A DNA stretch of 5,715 nucleotides from C7867-006 sp035438705 (GTDB taxonomy: Bacteria > Patescibacteriota > Minisyncoccia > Phycocordibacterales > DATDWN01): positions 1 to 5,715 of the forward strand of contig DAORIV010000021.1 in assembly GCA_035438705.1 (NCBI GenBank), written 5' to 3'. A program made the translations under genes and the position numbers. The notes beneath the pieces are model-generated. The model searched no databases and was not told where the DNA came from. It saw nothing but the letters and a program-made list of their open reading frames with translations. Below, piece by piece: positions 5,592-5,715 of this stretch. The first letter of the stretch is position 1. Every line of letters starts with the position of its first letter.

Positions 5592-5715
5592 ATGAATAGA
5601 AAAGTATTAATGAGTTTGGGAATGATTGTTTTTGTAGCTGCACTATCATGGGGAGCTACTGGAGCATTCTTCTCTGATAGTGAGTCTTCAACAGGAAACA
5701 CATTTACTGCTGGAG
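5592..5715 (+). CDS. second SipW-dependent surface protein, N-terminal part (3' end outside the window)
   Basis: The first 41 codons are visible. They encode the same signal peptide and mature start as the gene at 3655, with one change (Ile5 to Val). The signal peptide has basic MNRK, a hydrophobic core, and GATGAFFSDS at the expected cleavage site. It is therefore a tandem paralogue, exported by the same SipW-type signal peptidase, which is not encoded in this window. Whether the rest of the protein matches the first copy cannot be seen. The ATG at 5592 is preceded by AATAATATTATT, without a Shine-Dalgarno. Confidence 0.85.
   Translation, partial: MNRKVLMSLGMIVFVAALSWGATGAFFSDSESSTGNTFTAG
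5592..5715 (+). repeat. direct repeat, copy 2: signal-peptide head of the SipW-type genes
   Basis: This is the copy of 3655-3778 at an offset of 1937 nt, with 121 of 124 positions identical by hand count. The window ends inside the repeat, so its true length is unknown. Repeats this close in sequence and spacing are substrates for recombination and are also a place where assemblies may collapse or join wrongly. Confidence 0.95.

Overview
The window is AT-rich, tightly packed and entirely forward-stranded. It uses the standard bacterial code: TGA is a stop (178-180) and no long frame needs TGA read through. Three traits together suggest a Patescibacteria/CPR bacterium, probably of the Parcubacteria type: a membrane-anchored Clp-like ATPase behind a small hydrophobic protein, SipW-type exported proteins in tandem, and starts without Shine-Dalgarno sequences. 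This lineage call is an inference from gene content; no marker gene is present.

Region 1 (1-479): the 3' end of an unrecognised membrane protein (1-180) overlaps, through ATGA, a 100-residue three-helix membrane protein (177-479). I cannot assign a function to either.

Region 2 (480-3452): a short spacer holds a perfect extended -10 box (TGG-TATAAT, 629-637). It sits so that transcription should start at or next to the ATG at 644, giving a probably leaderless mRNA. That mRNA would carry a 124-residue membrane protein (644-1018) and, 4 nt later, an 809-residue double-ring Clp/HSP100-type AAA+ ATPase (1023-3452). The ATPase has two N-terminal membrane helices, a degenerate first ring and an intact second ATPase site. 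It lacks the usual aromatic pore-loop motifs in both rings and the ClpP-docking tripeptide. The two proteins probably form one membrane-associated remodelling machine.

Region 3 (3453-5715): two tandem genes for exported SipW-dependent (TasA/camelysin-like) surface proteins. The first is complete (3655-5142, 495 aa, two domains) and is followed by a strong terminator hairpin (5163-5194). The second starts at 5592 and runs off the window. Their first 124 nt differ at only 3 positions. Their upstream regions share a more diverged element of about 120 nt (3505-3623 and 5252-5372), which ends in both copies at a possible extended -10 box. In the second copy about 220 nt separates this element from the gene. 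That interval holds a 12-bp palindrome and a second strong terminator (5460-5516), so it may encode a small RNA or act as an attenuating leader.

The strongest leads are the tandem surface-protein genes with near-identical heads, the extra transcription unit between them, and the unusual membrane-bound Clp-like ATPase.
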